A DNA stretch of 32,455 nucleotides from Nonomuraea aridisoli (GCF_003236395.1 NZ_POUD01000083.1:1-32455), one strand, 5' to 3'; positions 17,739 through 26,185 are shown, numbered from the stretch's first letter. Notes: generated by a model not told the origin, from the sequence alone. Translations and numbers: made by a program.

Positions 17739-19484
17739 TCAGCCGGCGCAGGCGGCCTGGACGTGGTCAGCGGCCTCGGCCAGCGGGATCTCCGACTTCT
17801 CGCCCGAGACGCGGTCGCGCAGCTCCACCACGCCCTGTGCCAGGCCGCGGCCGACCACGACGATCGTCGGCACGCCGAGCAGCTCGGCGTCCTTGAACTT
17901 CACGCCGGGCGACACCTGCGGCCGGTCGTCGACGAGGACGCGCAGGCCGCGCGCCTCCAGCTCGGCGCCGAGCTTGAGCGCCGCCTCGACCTGGTTGTCC
18001 TTGCCGGTGCCGACGATGTGGACGTCGGCGGGCGCGACCTCGCGCGGCCACACGAGCCCGAGCTCGTCGTGCGCCTGCTCGGCGATGACGGCCACGGCGC
18101 GGGAGACCCCGATGCCGTAGGAGCCCATGGTGACGCGGATCGGCTTGCCGTCGGGGCCGAGGGCGTCGAGGCCGGCGGCGTCGGCGTACTTGCGGCCGAG
18201 CTGGAAGATGTGGCCGATCTCGATGCCGCGGTCGATGGACAGCTCGGAGCCGCAGCGCGGGCAGGGGTCGCCGGCGCGCACCTCGGCGGCCTCGATGGTG
18301 CCGTCGGAGGTGAAGTCGCGGCCGGCGACCACGTTGACGGCGTGCCGGCCGGGCTCGTTGGCGCCCGTCACCCACGAGGTGCCGGTGACCACCCGAGGGT
18401 CGACGAGGTAGCGGATGCCGAGCTCGCGCAGGATCTGCGGGCCGATGTAGCCGCGGACGAGGCCGGGGTGCTTGTCGAAGTCGGCGGCCTCGAAGATGGC
18501 GGGCTCGCCGGGGGCCAGCGCCGCCTCCAGGCGCTTGAAGTCGACCTCGCGGTCGCCGGGCACGCCGACGATCAGCGTCTCGACCTTGTCGGAGCCGGGC
18601 GTCGTGACCTTGACCACGACGTTCTTGAGCGTGTCGGCGGCGGTGACGGACAGGCCGTGGTGCTCGTTGACGTACGACACGAGCGTCTCGATGGTGGGGG
18701 TGCCGGGTGTGTCGAGCACCTTCATCGGCGGCACGTCGTCGTAGGGACGCGCGGCGGGGGCGGTCGTGGTGACGGCCTCGGCGTTGGCGGCGTAACCGCA
18801 CGAGCGGCAGGCCACGAACGTGTCCTCGCCGGTGGGCGTGGGCGCGAGGAACTCCTCGGAGGCCGAGCCGCCCATGGCGCCCGATTGGGCGAAGACGATC
18901 TTGTAGTCGATGCCGAGCCGGTCGAACGTGCGGATGTAGGCCTCGCGGTGCAGCTCGTAGGAGCGCTTGAGGCCGTCGTCGTCGAGGTCGAAGGAGTAGG
19001 AGTCCTTCATCAGGAACTCACGCCCGCGCAGGATGCCCGCGCGGGGCCGCGCCTCGTCGCGATATTTGGTCTGAATTTGGTAGAGGATGACCGGATAGTC
19101 CTTGTACGAGGAGTATTCGCCCTTGACCAGGTCGGTGAAGAGCTCCTCGTGCGTGGGGCCGAGGAGGTAGTCGGCGCCCTTGCGGTCCTGGAGACGGAAG
19201 AGCGTGTCGCCGTATTCGGTCCAGCGGCCGGTGGCCTCGTAGTACTCGCGGGGCAGCAGGGCGGGGAAGAGCACCTCCTGACCGCCCATCCGGTTCATCT
19301 CCTCGCGGACGATCCTGGTGACGTTCTCCAGCACCATCTTGCCGAGGGGCAGCCAGGAGTAGATCCCGGGCGCGACCCGGCGGACGAAACCGGCGCGGAC
19401 GAGCAGCTTGTGGCTCGGGACTTCCGCGTCTGCCGGGTCGTCCCGCAGGGTGCGAAGAAACAACGACGACATGCGCAGCAACAC
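17739..19484 (-). CDS. proS: Prolyl-tRNA synthetase
   Basis: ProS charges tRNA-Pro. The protein has about 581 residues, the usual length for the bacterial form with an editing insertion. Class II motifs are present: motif 1 around GGQEVLFPALLPREYYEATG, motif 2 with KYRDEARPRAGILRGREF, and motif 3 in MGSYGIGVSRAVAVIAEQ. The insertion domain, which removes mischarged Ala, occupies about 230-390 (LEAALAPGEPAIFEAADF). CRSCGY and PCPRCGS form two Cys pairs. The anticodon domain is C-terminal. I prefer the GTG at 19484, because AAGGAG lies five bases upstream; the earlier GTG at 19490 overlaps that site. Proximity to rimP-nusA is conserved in actinobacteria. Confidence 0.97.
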   Translation of the reverse strand: MLLRMSSLFLRTLRDDPADAEVPSHKLLVRAGFVRRVAPGIYSWLPLGKMVLENVTRIVREEMNRMGGQEVLFPALLPREYYEATGRWTEYGDTLFRLQDRKGADYLLGPTHEELFTDLVKGEYSSYKDYPVILYQIQTKYRDEARPRAGILRGREFLMKDSYSFDLDDDGLKRSYELHREAYIRTFDRLGIDYKIVFAQSGAMGGSASEEFLAPTPTGEDTFVACRSCGYAANAEAVTTTAPAARPYDDVPPMKVLDTPGTPTIETLVSYVNEHHGLSVTAADTLKNVVVKVTTPGSDKVETLIVGVPGDREVDFKRLEAALAPGEPAIFEAADFDKHPGLVRGYIGPQILRELGIRYLVDPRVVTGTSWVTGANEPGRHAVNVVAGRDFTSDGTIEAAEVRAGDPCPRCGSELSIDRGIEIGHIFQLGRKYADAAGLDALGPDGKPIRVTMGSYGIGVSRAVAVIAEQAHDELGLVWPREVAPADVHIVGTGKDNQVEAALKLGAELEARGLRVLVDDRPQVSPGVKFKDAELLGVPTIVVVGRGLAQGVVELRDRVSGEKSEIPLAEAADHVQAACAG

Positions 19485-19571
19485 GGCCACTCCTTGCTCG
19501 AAACCCTGATGGAGGATTACAGGCTATCGACTCGGCGTGGTACGGCGCTCGTCGTTATCACGCGGCGGCCC

Positions 19572-20240
19572 TCAGACGGCCAGCGGGAACCAGCCCGCGA
19601 CGAAGGCGGCCAGACAGGCCGCGAACAATCCGGAGAAGACGACCGACAGCGCGAGCGCGCGCAGGCGTCCCCGGGTGTTCCTGCGCAGCGCGAGCACGAG
19701 GATCAGGGACATCAGCCCGATCGCCACCGCGGGCCCGGGCCAGAACGACTGCTCGCTCTCGATGAAACCGGGGGTCGCGCGGTCCACGACGTCGGCGATG
19801 AGCGCCGCGCCGACCGCGCCCGCGGCCAGGTCGCCCCAGCCGTCCTGCCTGCGCGTGGTGTACGCCAGCAGGCCGAGGCCGACGAGCAGGGCGAGCGTCC
19901 AGTTGAGCCCGGCGGCGTCGGAGCCGACGATCTCGAAGATGTCGCGGCCGTGCAGCGCGCCCGCGGCCATGGTGCCGACCAGCGCGGAGACGGCGGCCAG
20001 GAACGTGGTCACCAGGGCCCACGCGAACCCGGACGCGCTCGCGCCCACGGCCAGCGAGAGGGCGAGGTAGGCGTACGGGTCGTAGATCTGGCCGACCCAG
20101 CCGGGGCCGTTTCCGGCGAGGAGGGTGCCGATCAGTCCGACGGTCAGTCCCCCGGCGAAGGCCACCAGCAGGTGGCGTTCGATCGCACGCTGCCGCCGGT
20201 CGTACTCGGCGAAATCTGTGTACTCGATGGTGGTGTTCAT
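19572..20240 (-). CDS. Integral membrane protein of unknown function
   Basis: From the ATG at 20240 this is a 222-residue protein. A charged N-terminus (TDFAEYDRRQRAIERH) is followed by about six or seven hydrophobic helices, for example LLVAFAGGLTVGLIGTLLAG, LVTTFLAAVSALVGTMAAG, WTLALLVGLGLLAY, AVAIGLMSLILVLAL and VVFSGLFAACLAAFVAGW. Short basic loops (RRQDG, LRRNTRGRLR) give a positive-inside pattern. I recognise no transporter or enzyme signature. It lies just upstream of proS on the same strand with an 87-base gap. A longer in-frame start at 20291 is less likely, since AGGGA lies at proper distance before 20240. Confidence 0.7.
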   Translation of the reverse strand: MNTTIEYTDFAEYDRRQRAIERHLLVAFAGGLTVGLIGTLLAGNGPGWVGQIYDPYAYLALSLAVGASASGFAWALVTTFLAAVSALVGTMAAGALHGRDIFEIVGSDAAGLNWTLALLVGLGLLAYTTRRQDGWGDLAAGAVGAALIADVVDRATPGFIESEQSFWPGPAVAIGLMSLILVLALRRNTRGRLRALALSVVFSGLFAACLAAFVAGWFPLAV

Positions 20241-20273
20241 CTCCAGTCCCTGGTCAAACCTCCCCCGGTTACA

Positions 20274-20325
20274 GATAGGGATGACCACCACCAGATTATG
20301 TAACCGTACAAAAAAGGCAAATTTG
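20274..20325 (-). promoter_or_regulatory. Possible promoter of the membrane protein gene
   Basis: On the minus strand a TTGCCT box is followed after 16 bases by TAATCT, in an unusually AT-rich patch of this GC-rich window, about 50 bases upstream of the start. Fit to the sigma-70-type consensus is moderate. Confidence 0.35.
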
Positions 20326-20335
20326 GGTCATCTTA

Positions 20336-20360
20336 GGGACAAAACGGTCACTTCTGTCCC
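20336..20360. promoter_or_regulatory. Inverted repeat GGGACA-N13-TGTCCC
   Basis: GGGACA (20336-20341) and TGTCCC (20355-20360) form an inverted pair between two minus-strand genes. It could be a regulator site for the membrane protein gene or a weak stem after the 20389-20871 gene. Confidence 0.3.
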
Positions 20361-20388
20361 ACAGAGGGATTCCCCGATGCGGGCGGGC

Positions 20389-20871
20389 TCAACCGCCGAG
20401 CAGCTCTTCCCAGGGATGACGGGTGTTGGTGCGGCGGGTGGTGTCGAGGGCCTCGGCCAGCCGCCAGAGGCCGGGCCGGGCGCGTACGGTGGCCCGCCCC
20501 ATCGGGTCGATCGCGCGCAGCTCGAACCGCACGCCCATCACGTCGAGCACCGCCGAGCCCTCGCCGCCGGGGCCGGCCTGGGTGACCAGCGAGCCGTCGT
20601 AGTCGGGGTCGCGCACCTCGTCGGCGAGCAGCGCGGCCACCTCCGACGCGTACGGGCCGTCGCGCCACTCGATGTGCCAGCTGTGGTCGGACCCGCGCCA
20701 CCAGGTCAGGTCGCGGCACGACTCGATGAAGTCGGCCTCGGACGCCAGCGCGGCCATCACCCGGCCGAACGCTTCGTACCTGCGCGCGCTGGTGAGCGAG
20801 AGATCGTCGCCTTGGTCAGGGAACGGCCCGCTCTCCGGCCGTCGCAGCGCGTGCTTTCGCTTCACGAGCAT
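20389..20871 (-). CDS. Hypothetical protein, about 160 residues
   Basis: I do not recognise this family. The preferred ATG at 20871 gives MLVKRKHALRRPE at the start; another in-frame start 15 codons upstream is possible. The body is soluble and mixed: SARRYEAFGRVMAALASEADF, then a Trp-rich stretch (LTWWRGSDHSWHIEWRDG), and a C-terminal part with FELRAIDPMGRATVRARPG. Base usage matches neighbours and there is no signal peptide or membrane segment, so it looks like a real cytoplasmic protein. It is divergent from the acyl-adenylating gene at 20986. Confidence 0.65.
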   Translation of the reverse strand: MLVKRKHALRRPESGPFPDQGDDLSLTSARRYEAFGRVMAALASEADFIESCRDLTWWRGSDHSWHIEWRDGPYASEVAALLADEVRDPDYDGSLVTQAGPGGEGSAVLDVMGVRFELRAIDPMGRATVRARPGLWRLAEALDTTRRTNTRHPWEELLGG

Positions 20872-20985
20872 CCACTCTGATCGCCCCCTCACCTTCCCGC
20901 AAGTCCTTGCGGGCAACCGCTTCCCCCTTCACACGGGACGGTGGGCGAGTAGCGTGGAAGTGCGCCCTCTGCCCCGGGAGCTGCC

Positions 20986-22158
20986 ATGTTGCGCCTGCTG
21001 GCCGGAGAGGCCGCACGCAGGTTCGGGGAGCGCGCGGCCGTGGTCACCGGACCTGTGCCGCTGTCGTTCGCCGAGCTCGACCGGCTCTCCGACGAGGTGG
21101 CCGCCGGGCTGGCCCATCGCGGGTGCCGCATCGGCGACCTCGTGATCCTCGTGCTGCCCGACGGGCCCGAGTTCGTGATCTGTTACGTGGCGGCGGCCAA
21201 GATCGGCGCGATCACCGCCGGCGTCGGGACGGCACGCGCCGAGCTGCCGGCGGGGCTGGATCCGGCCGTCGTGGTCACCGCCCCGGGCGTGCTGCCGCCG
21301 CTGCGCGGGATCGACGTCGTGACGCTGCCGCTCGACCGGAGCACCCGGGAGCCGCACGTCTACGACCCCGGCCGGCTGGGCGGGCTGCGCAGGGCCGAGC
21401 CGCCGCCTCCGCCGTTCCCGCCGGATCCCGGGCGGCCGGTGGTGGTCACGTATACGGCGGGCAGGACGGGACCGCCCAAGGGCGTGCTCTTCGGCGACCG
21501 GCAACTGGAGGCGATCCGGGCCCGCGGCGCCGGGCTGCGCTGGGGCACGGGTGAGGCCCGGCTGGTGCCGCATCGGCTCGGGCAGCTCGGGTTCGCCACC
21601 CGGCTGCCGGTGTTCCTGCAGATGGGGCGGACCTGTCACGTCCTGCCCGAATGGACGCCGGAGGCCGCCGTGGAGGTGCTGCGCCGGCAGCGGATCGGGG
21701 TGCTGCAGGGGAGCCCGTACCAGTTGTCGGGCATTCTGGCGCTCGGCGCCGATCTGCCGGACCTGGAGCTCGTCCTGTGCGGCGGCGCCCCGGCCCCGCC
21801 GGAACTGATCAGGGGCCTGCGCGAGCGGTACGGCGTGCCCGTCTGCAACCGCTACACCTGCACCGAAGCGGGTCTCGGGCTCGGCACGGCGCCCGACGAC
21901 CCTCCGCAGGACGCCGAGGAGAGCGTCGGCAGGCCGCGCGGCGGGGTGGACGTGTCCGTCAGGGACGCCGAGGGCCGGATCCTGCCCTGCGGGGAGCAGG
22001 GCGAGGTGCTCCTCCGCTCCCGGGCGGTGATGAGCGGATATGTCGGCGATATCCCCCGACGCCCGGCATTCGCCAGAGACGGGTTCATCCGCACCGGGGA
22101 CCGGGGATACATCGATCACATCGGCCGGTTGCATCTGGTGGGACGCGTGCCCGCGTGA
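20986..22158 (+). CDS. AMP-binding (acyl-adenylating) protein lacking the C-terminal lid
   Basis: The 390 residues cover the large N-terminal subdomain of ANL enzymes. The phosphate loop reads TYTAGRTGPPKG at 155-166 instead of the usual TSGTTGxPKG, the aromatic motif is YTCTEAG at 290-296, and RTGDRG at 369-374 has the ribose-binding Asp. The protein ends two or three residues after the hinge motif GRLHLVGR (380-387). The roughly 100-residue mobile lid with the catalytic A10 lysine is therefore missing, and the DNA downstream encodes a separate oxidoreductase start rather than a shifted lid. A Pro run (PPPPPFPPDPGR) lies near 139-150. It may bind and slowly adenylate an acid, act with a separate lid, or have another role. 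It appears to head an operon with the next two genes. Confidence 0.8.
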   Translation: MLRLLAGEAARRFGERAAVVTGPVPLSFAELDRLSDEVAAGLAHRGCRIGDLVILVLPDGPEFVICYVAAAKIGAITAGVGTARAELPAGLDPAVVVTAPGVLPPLRGIDVVTLPLDRSTREPHVYDPGRLGGLRRAEPPPPPFPPDPGRPVVVTYTAGRTGPPKGVLFGDRQLEAIRARGAGLRWGTGEARLVPHRLGQLGFATRLPVFLQMGRTCHVLPEWTPEAAVEVLRRQRIGVLQGSPYQLSGILALGADLPDLELVLCGGAPAPPELIRGLRERYGVPVCNRYTCTEAGLGLGTAPDDPPQDAEESVGRPRGGVDVSVRDAEGRILPCGEQGEVLLRSRAVMSGYVGDIPRRPAFARDGFIRTGDRGYIDHIGRLHLVGRVPA

Positions 22159-22184
22159 ACCGACCATCGGCAGAGGGAGGCAGC

Positions 22185-23486
22185 GTGACGTTGCACGTGG
22201 CGGTCATCGGATCGGGGCCGGCCGGCATCTACACGGCCGAGGCGCTGGTCAAGCAGTCGGCCGAGCCGGTCGCGGTCGACGTGCTGGAGCGCCTGCCGAC
22301 GCCGTACGGGCTGGTGCGCTACGGCGTGGCGCCCGACCACACCTCGATCAAGTCGATCGCCAACTACCTGCGCAGGGTGCTGGAGCTGCCCCAGGTGCGC
22401 TTCCTGGGCGGCGTCACGCTCGGCGAGCACCTGTCGGTCGACGACCTGCTCGGCGTCTACGACGCGGTCGTCTACTGCACGGGCGCCATGGTCGACAGGA
22501 AGCTCGGCATCCCCGGCGAGGACCTGCCGGGCAGCGTGGCGGCGACCGACTTCGTCAACTGGTACTGCGGCCACCCCGACGTCGATCCGGGCCGGTTCAC
22601 GCTCGACACCTCCGAGGTCGCGGTGATCGGCGTCGGCAACGTGGCGGTCGACGTCGTGCGCGTCCTGGCCAAGACGGCCGACGAGCTGCGCGCCACCGAC
22701 GTGCCCCACGAGGTGCTCGAACGCCTCGGCGAGAGCCAGGTGAAGGCCATCCACATGATCGGCCGGCGCGGGCCCGAGCACGCCAAGTTCACCCTGAAGG
22801 AGCTGCGCGAGCTGGGCGAGCTGGCCAACGCCGACGTCTGCGTACGCCCCGAGGAGGCCGTCGTGCTGGGCGGCGACTTCCCGCGGCAGGTGCAGGGCAA
22901 CATCAAGGTGCTGCAGTCGTGGGCCGCCCGCGAGCCGGTGGGGCGTCCGCGCCGGCTCGACGTGCGGTTCTGGATGCGGCCGGTGGAGATCCTCGGCGCC
23001 GAGCGGGTCGAGGGCCTGAAGCTGGAGCGCACCCGGCTGTCGGAGGACGGCCGCGTGGTCGGCACCGGGGAGTTCGAGACGCTGCCGGTCGGCATGGTGC
23101 TGCGCTCGGTCGGCTACCGGAGCGTGCCGCTGCCGGGGGTGCCGTTCTCGGAGCGGACCATGACCGTGCCCAACGAGGCGGGGCGGGTGCGCGAGCGCGA
23201 ATACGTGGCGGGGTGGCTCAAACGCGGGCCTACCGGGGTGATCGGCACGAACAAGTCCGACGCTGCCGAGACCGTCCGGACGCTGCTGGCCGACCTCGAC
23301 GGGCGCGAGCGGGTGGGTCACGACGGCATCGGCGCGCTGCTGGCCGCGCGCGGGGTGCGGCCGGTGACGTACGACGAGTGGCTGGCCGTCGAGGCGGCCG
23401 AGGCGGAGCTGGCCAAGACGCTGGGGCGCGGTGAGCGCGTCAAGCTCGTGGGTCTGGAGGCCATGCTCCGTGCGATCCGTCCCTGA
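22185..23486 (+). CDS. fprA: Ferredoxin--NADP+ reductase, FprA type
   Basis: The 433-residue protein starts at a GTG with GAGGGAGG upstream. FAD binds through IGSGPAGIYTAEAL at about 8-21. PTPYGLVRYGVAPDH, near 37-51, is the adrenodoxin-reductase family signature. NADP binds through VIGVGNVAVDVVRVLA, followed by IGRRGPEHAKFT. The C-terminal GWLKRGPTGVIGTNKSDA is also diagnostic. The enzyme moves electrons between NADPH and ferredoxin, often for cytochrome P450s, but neither a ferredoxin nor a P450 gene is in the window. It starts 26 bases after the lid-less adenylating gene and overlaps the aldolase-like gene by 17 bases. Assignment to FprA is by overall similarity to the mycobacterial enzyme. 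Confidence 0.92.
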   Translation: MTLHVAVIGSGPAGIYTAEALVKQSAEPVAVDVLERLPTPYGLVRYGVAPDHTSIKSIANYLRRVLELPQVRFLGGVTLGEHLSVDDLLGVYDAVVYCTGAMVDRKLGIPGEDLPGSVAATDFVNWYCGHPDVDPGRFTLDTSEVAVIGVGNVAVDVVRVLAKTADELRATDVPHEVLERLGESQVKAIHMIGRRGPEHAKFTLKELRELGELANADVCVRPEEAVVLGGDFPRQVQGNIKVLQSWAAREPVGRPRRLDVRFWMRPVEILGAERVEGLKLERTRLSEDGRVVGTGEFETLPVGMVLRSVGYRSVPLPGVPFSERTMTVPNEAGRVREREYVAGWLKRGPTGVIGTNKSDAAETVRTLLADLDGRERVGHDGIGALLAARGVRPVTYDEWLAVEAAEAELAKTLGRGERVKLVGLEAMLRAIRP

Positions 23487-24648
23487 GGCCGTCCCTGAGA
23501 CCGTCCGCGAGACCGTCCCTGAGGGGTTCGAGGAGGCGTACCGGCTGCAGCGGGCCCGCTTTCCCGCCGGTGAGCCCGCCTGGCAGCCCGTCCACACCGT
23601 CTACGTGCCCGCCGACCGCTTCACCGCGCGCACCGTCGCAGACTGGGGCGAGCAGGCGTTGTCGCTGCTCAAGGCCCACCTGGCGAGCCCCGAGGAGATG
23701 GCCGAGGTCTTCGGCGTGCCGGGTGGCCTCGCCGCGCTCGTCCACGACAAGGTGCTGCTGAAGCTGGCCACCGAGCCGGTCGAGGACCTGCGCGTCGACT
23801 TCGAGGACGGCTACGGCCTGCGCCCCGGGCCGGTCGAGGACGGTCACGTGGATCAGGCCGTCGCCGCCGTGGCCGCCATGAGCGACGCCGGGACGCTGCC
23901 GCGGCGGTGGGGGCCCCGGGTGAAGTCGTTCGCCGACGGCGACCCCGGACGGTCGGTGCGGACTCTGGAGCGGTTCGTCATGGGGGTGGCCGAGCGGGCC
24001 GGCGGGCTGCCGGACGGGTTCACGGTGACCTTCCCCAAGATCCTCATGGAGTCCTACCTCGGGCAGTTCGCGCGCGTGCTGTCCGGGCTGGAGGCGGAGC
24101 TCGGCGTACGGCTGCGGTTCGAGATGCAGGTGGAGGCGCCGCAGACGCTGGCGTTCCTGCGCGGCGACCTCAACGAGTCGCTGGGCGGGCGGCTGGCCGC
24201 GGCGCACTTCGGCGTCTTCGACTACACCGCCGCGATCGGGCTGCCGCCGCAGGAGCAGCGGCTCGACCACCCGGCCTGCGACCACGCGCGCCACGTGATG
24301 CAGACGGCGCTCTCCGGCACGGGGGTGGAGCTGTCGGACGGGTCGCTGGCCGCCGCGCCCGCCTCGGACCGGACGCTCGACGTCCACGTGTTGTGGCGGC
24401 GCCACGCCGAGCTGGTCAGACATTCGCTGCGGCACGGCTACTACCAGGGCTGGGACATGCACCCGTCGCACCTGGTGAGCCGCTTCGCCACCGTCTACGC
24501 CTTCCACCTGGCCCGCTACGACTCCTACCGGGAGCGGGTGCGGGCCTGGGAGGAGCGGCGCGCGGCCGAGGGCGGCGTGATGGACGAGCCCGCCACGATC
24601 CGTACGCTCGCCGCCGCCCTGCGCCGGGCCGACATGGCTCTCCCCTGA
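23470..24648 (+). CDS. Aldolase/CitE-like TIM-barrel protein (DUF6986 type)
   Basis: The start is a GTG within the end of fprA, with GGAGG nine bases upstream, giving 392 residues. The core resembles HpcH/HpaI and CitE C-C bond enzymes: LRVDFEDGYG at 107-116 provides the Glu-Asp metal pair, VTFPKILMESY and RLRFEMQVEAPQTLAFL supply further barrel strands with active-site Glu, and HFGVFDYTAAIGLP follows. The C-terminal part (GYYQGWDMHPSHLVSRFA) matches the region that caps the active site. The N-terminus has an in-frame repeat VPEAVPETVRETVPEG. The substrate is unknown; malyl- or citramalyl-type substrates are a guess from the superfamily. The stop is four bases from the convergent cutC stop. 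Confidence 0.8.
   Translation: MRSVPEAVPETVRETVPEGFEEAYRLQRARFPAGEPAWQPVHTVYVPADRFTARTVADWGEQALSLLKAHLASPEEMAEVFGVPGGLAALVHDKVLLKLATEPVEDLRVDFEDGYGLRPGPVEDGHVDQAVAAVAAMSDAGTLPRRWGPRVKSFADGDPGRSVRTLERFVMGVAERAGGLPDGFTVTFPKILMESYLGQFARVLSGLEAELGVRLRFEMQVEAPQTLAFLRGDLNESLGGRLAAAHFGVFDYTAAIGLPPQEQRLDHPACDHARHVMQTALSGTGVELSDGSLAAAPASDRTLDVHVLWRRHAELVRHSLRHGYYQGWDMHPSHLVSRFATVYAFHLARYDSYRERVRAWEERRAAEGGVMDEPATIRTLAAALRRADMALP
23479..23526 (+). repeat. Four 12-bp tandem repeats at the start of the aldolase-like gene
   Basis: Units GTCCCTGAGGCC, GTCCCTGAGACC, GTCCGCGAGACC and GTCCCTGAGGGG follow without gaps. They encode VPEA-VPET-VRET-VPEG. Units keep the reading frame, and the first overlaps the fprA stop. 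Confidence 0.85.
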
Positions 24649-24652
24649 CGGG

Positions 24653-25333
24653 TCAGTCGCGTTCGATCAGATTGCGCCACTGGCGGACCAGGTGCCGCTC
24701 GACCGGGTCGGACCAGCTCGTCCGTACGGCCGAGCCCACGTGGAAGGCGCGGACGCCGTAGTCGAGCAGGGCCGGCACGTGGCCGGGTCGCAGGCCGCCG
24801 CCGGCCAGGATGATCGAGGCGTCACCGGCGTCGGCGCGCGCCTTCAGCACGCCGAGGCCGGCGCCCACGCCCGTCGGGGCACCGGAGGTCAGCACCGTGG
24901 CGAGGTTGGGCAGCAGTCGTACGGCCCGCCAGGCCGCCTGGACGTCGGCGGCGTGGTCGACGGCGCGGTGGAACGTCCAGGGCAGCGGGGAGACGGCGTG
25001 GATGAGCGCCTCGGTGGCCGTCAGGTCGACCGCGCCCGCGGCGTCGAGGAAGCCGAACACGAATCCGGCCGCGCCGGCCTGCGCGAGGTCCTTGGCGTCG
25101 CGGCGCAGCCGGTCGAGGACGTCGGGGTCGGCGGTGAAGTTCGCGTCACAACGGAGCATCACCATCTGGGGAAGGGGACATTCCGCCGCGATCGCGGCGA
25201 CCGTCTCCGGCGAGGGGGTCAGCCCGTCGGACGCCATGTCGGCGACGACCTCCAGCCGGTCGGCTCCGCCCTGTTCGGCGGCCACGGCGTCGCGCACGTT
25301 CAGCGCGATCACCTCGAGCAGGGATCCGGTCAT
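24653..25333 (-). CDS. cutC: CutC-family protein
   Basis: The 226-residue TIM-barrel protein begins LLEVIALNVRDAVAAEQGGA and carries TFHRAVDH at about 120-127, VLTSGAPTGVGAG, and ILAGGGLRPGHV, the main CutC markers. Family members were linked to copper homeostasis in E. coli, but the biochemical role remains unsettled. This copy is shorter than many (about 240-250) yet complete over the barrel. It converges on the aldolase-like gene with a four-base gap and has no obvious operon partner. Confidence 0.9.
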   Translation of the reverse strand: MTGSLLEVIALNVRDAVAAEQGGADRLEVVADMASDGLTPSPETVAAIAAECPLPQMVMLRCDANFTADPDVLDRLRRDAKDLAQAGAAGFVFGFLDAAGAVDLTATEALIHAVSPLPWTFHRAVDHAADVQAAWRAVRLLPNLATVLTSGAPTGVGAGLGVLKARADAGDASIILAGGGLRPGHVPALLDYGVRAFHVGSAVRTSWSDPVERHLVRQWRNLIERD

Positions 25334-25406
25334 GCAGGAGAGGTTATATGGTGCTCTGCCCCTTTCTGCTGTGGATCACCAGCAAAGCCCTCCCCACGGG
25401 GAGCCG

Positions 25407-25434
25407 GGCCCGGCCCCTGACGAGGGGCCGGGCC
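25407..25434 (-). terminator. Perfect 11-bp hairpin after the second GNAT gene
   Basis: GGCCCGGCCCC (25407-25417) pairs with GGGGCCGGGCC (25424-25434) around TGACGA. It starts 13 bases past the acetyltransferase stop. Confidence 0.8.
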
Positions 25435-25447
25435 GCCGTCGAGCCGG

Positions 25448-26050
25448 TCAGGCGCTGATCAGTTCCGCCGCCGTGAGGTCGCGGAACACCGTGGGGGACA
25501 CGTCCTCGGACGGGCGCTCGAAGAGCGCTCCCGAGGCGCGGTGGGGCAGGTCCACCGTGCGGATGTGACGGAAGCCCCGCTTCCTGTAGTAGTCCTGCAG
25601 CCGCAGGTTGGTCTTCGCGCAGTCGAGCCGCAGCCAGGGCAGCCCGGCCGCGTACGCCGCGGCGCAGGCCCAGTCCAGCAGGGCGTCGCCGAGGCCGCTG
25701 CCCGACCAGGTGCGGGCCACGGCGAGCTTGTGGACGTACAGGGCCGCGCCGGGGTCGTCGGCGGGGGTCCAGAACTCCGGGTCGGCGTGGTCGTCGAGGG
25801 CTATGGTGGCGACCGGCGGCGCCGAGGCGCCGGGGTCGAGGTAACGAAGCTCGTCGTCCAGCAGGAACAGCACCCGCTCCTCGATCAGCGGCTCGATCCG
25901 CTCGGGGCCGAACCCTCCGCGAGGCCATTGCCGCACTCCCTGCGCGTAGAGCCACTCGGAGGTGTCGGCGAGCAGTCTCAGGACGCCGGGGAGGTCCTCG
26001 TGCTCGGCTCTGCGGAGCGCGAGAGGATGAAGCAGGGTGGTGGTGTGCAT
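25448..26050 (-). CDS. GNAT-family N-acetyltransferase
   Basis: From the ATG at 26050 the protein has 200 residues; a GAAGGGC site supports this start over one 13 codons upstream. It has a typical GNAT fold: LALRRAEHEDLPGVLRLLAD for the first helices, LYVHKLAVARTWSGSGLGDAL for the acetyl-CoA motif A at about 127-147, WLRLDCAKTNLRLQDYY for the following strand and helix, and YRKRGFRHIRT for motif B. The insertion between the first helices and motif A is long. Substrate unknown. A small stem (CACGCT/AGCGTG) lies in its leader near 26077-26095. It is on the same strand as the GntR gene but 202 bases away. Confidence 0.88.
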   Translation of the reverse strand: MHTTTLLHPLALRRAEHEDLPGVLRLLADTSEWLYAQGVRQWPRGGFGPERIEPLIEERVLFLLDDELRYLDPGASAPPVATIALDDHADPEFWTPADDPGAALYVHKLAVARTWSGSGLGDALLDWACAAAYAAGLPWLRLDCAKTNLRLQDYYRKRGFRHIRTVDLPHRASGALFERPSEDVSPTVFRDLTAAELISA

Positions 26051-26164
26051 AAGTAAGCCCTTCGTTGCGTTGGGTTTCCACGCTGACACGAAGCGTGAGG
26101 AGGCAATGTCGCGTGGGGCCGAAATGGGGCCTTAACCCGATATATATGGATAAATGGCGATTTA

Positions 26165-26185
26165 GGGGAGTATGCACGACTCCCC
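26165..26185 (-). terminator. Seven-bp hairpin downstream of the GntR gene
   Basis: GGGGAGT (26165-26171) pairs with ACTCCCC (26179-26185). It lies 67 bases past the gntR stop, in an AT-richer spacer. It may end the regulator transcript. The rest of 26051-26252 shows no gene; the acetyltransferase promoter must lie there, but I cannot assign it. Confidence 0.5.

Noticed and set aside
17763..20303. An 846-codon plus-strand frame opposite proS and the membrane protein gene
   Set aside because: It is antisense shadow composition and has no recognisable domain.
22159..22184. A missing lid domain of the adenylating enzyme hidden by a frameshift
   Set aside because: Only 26 bases separate the stop from the reductase start, and no frame here or further on encodes a lid domain.
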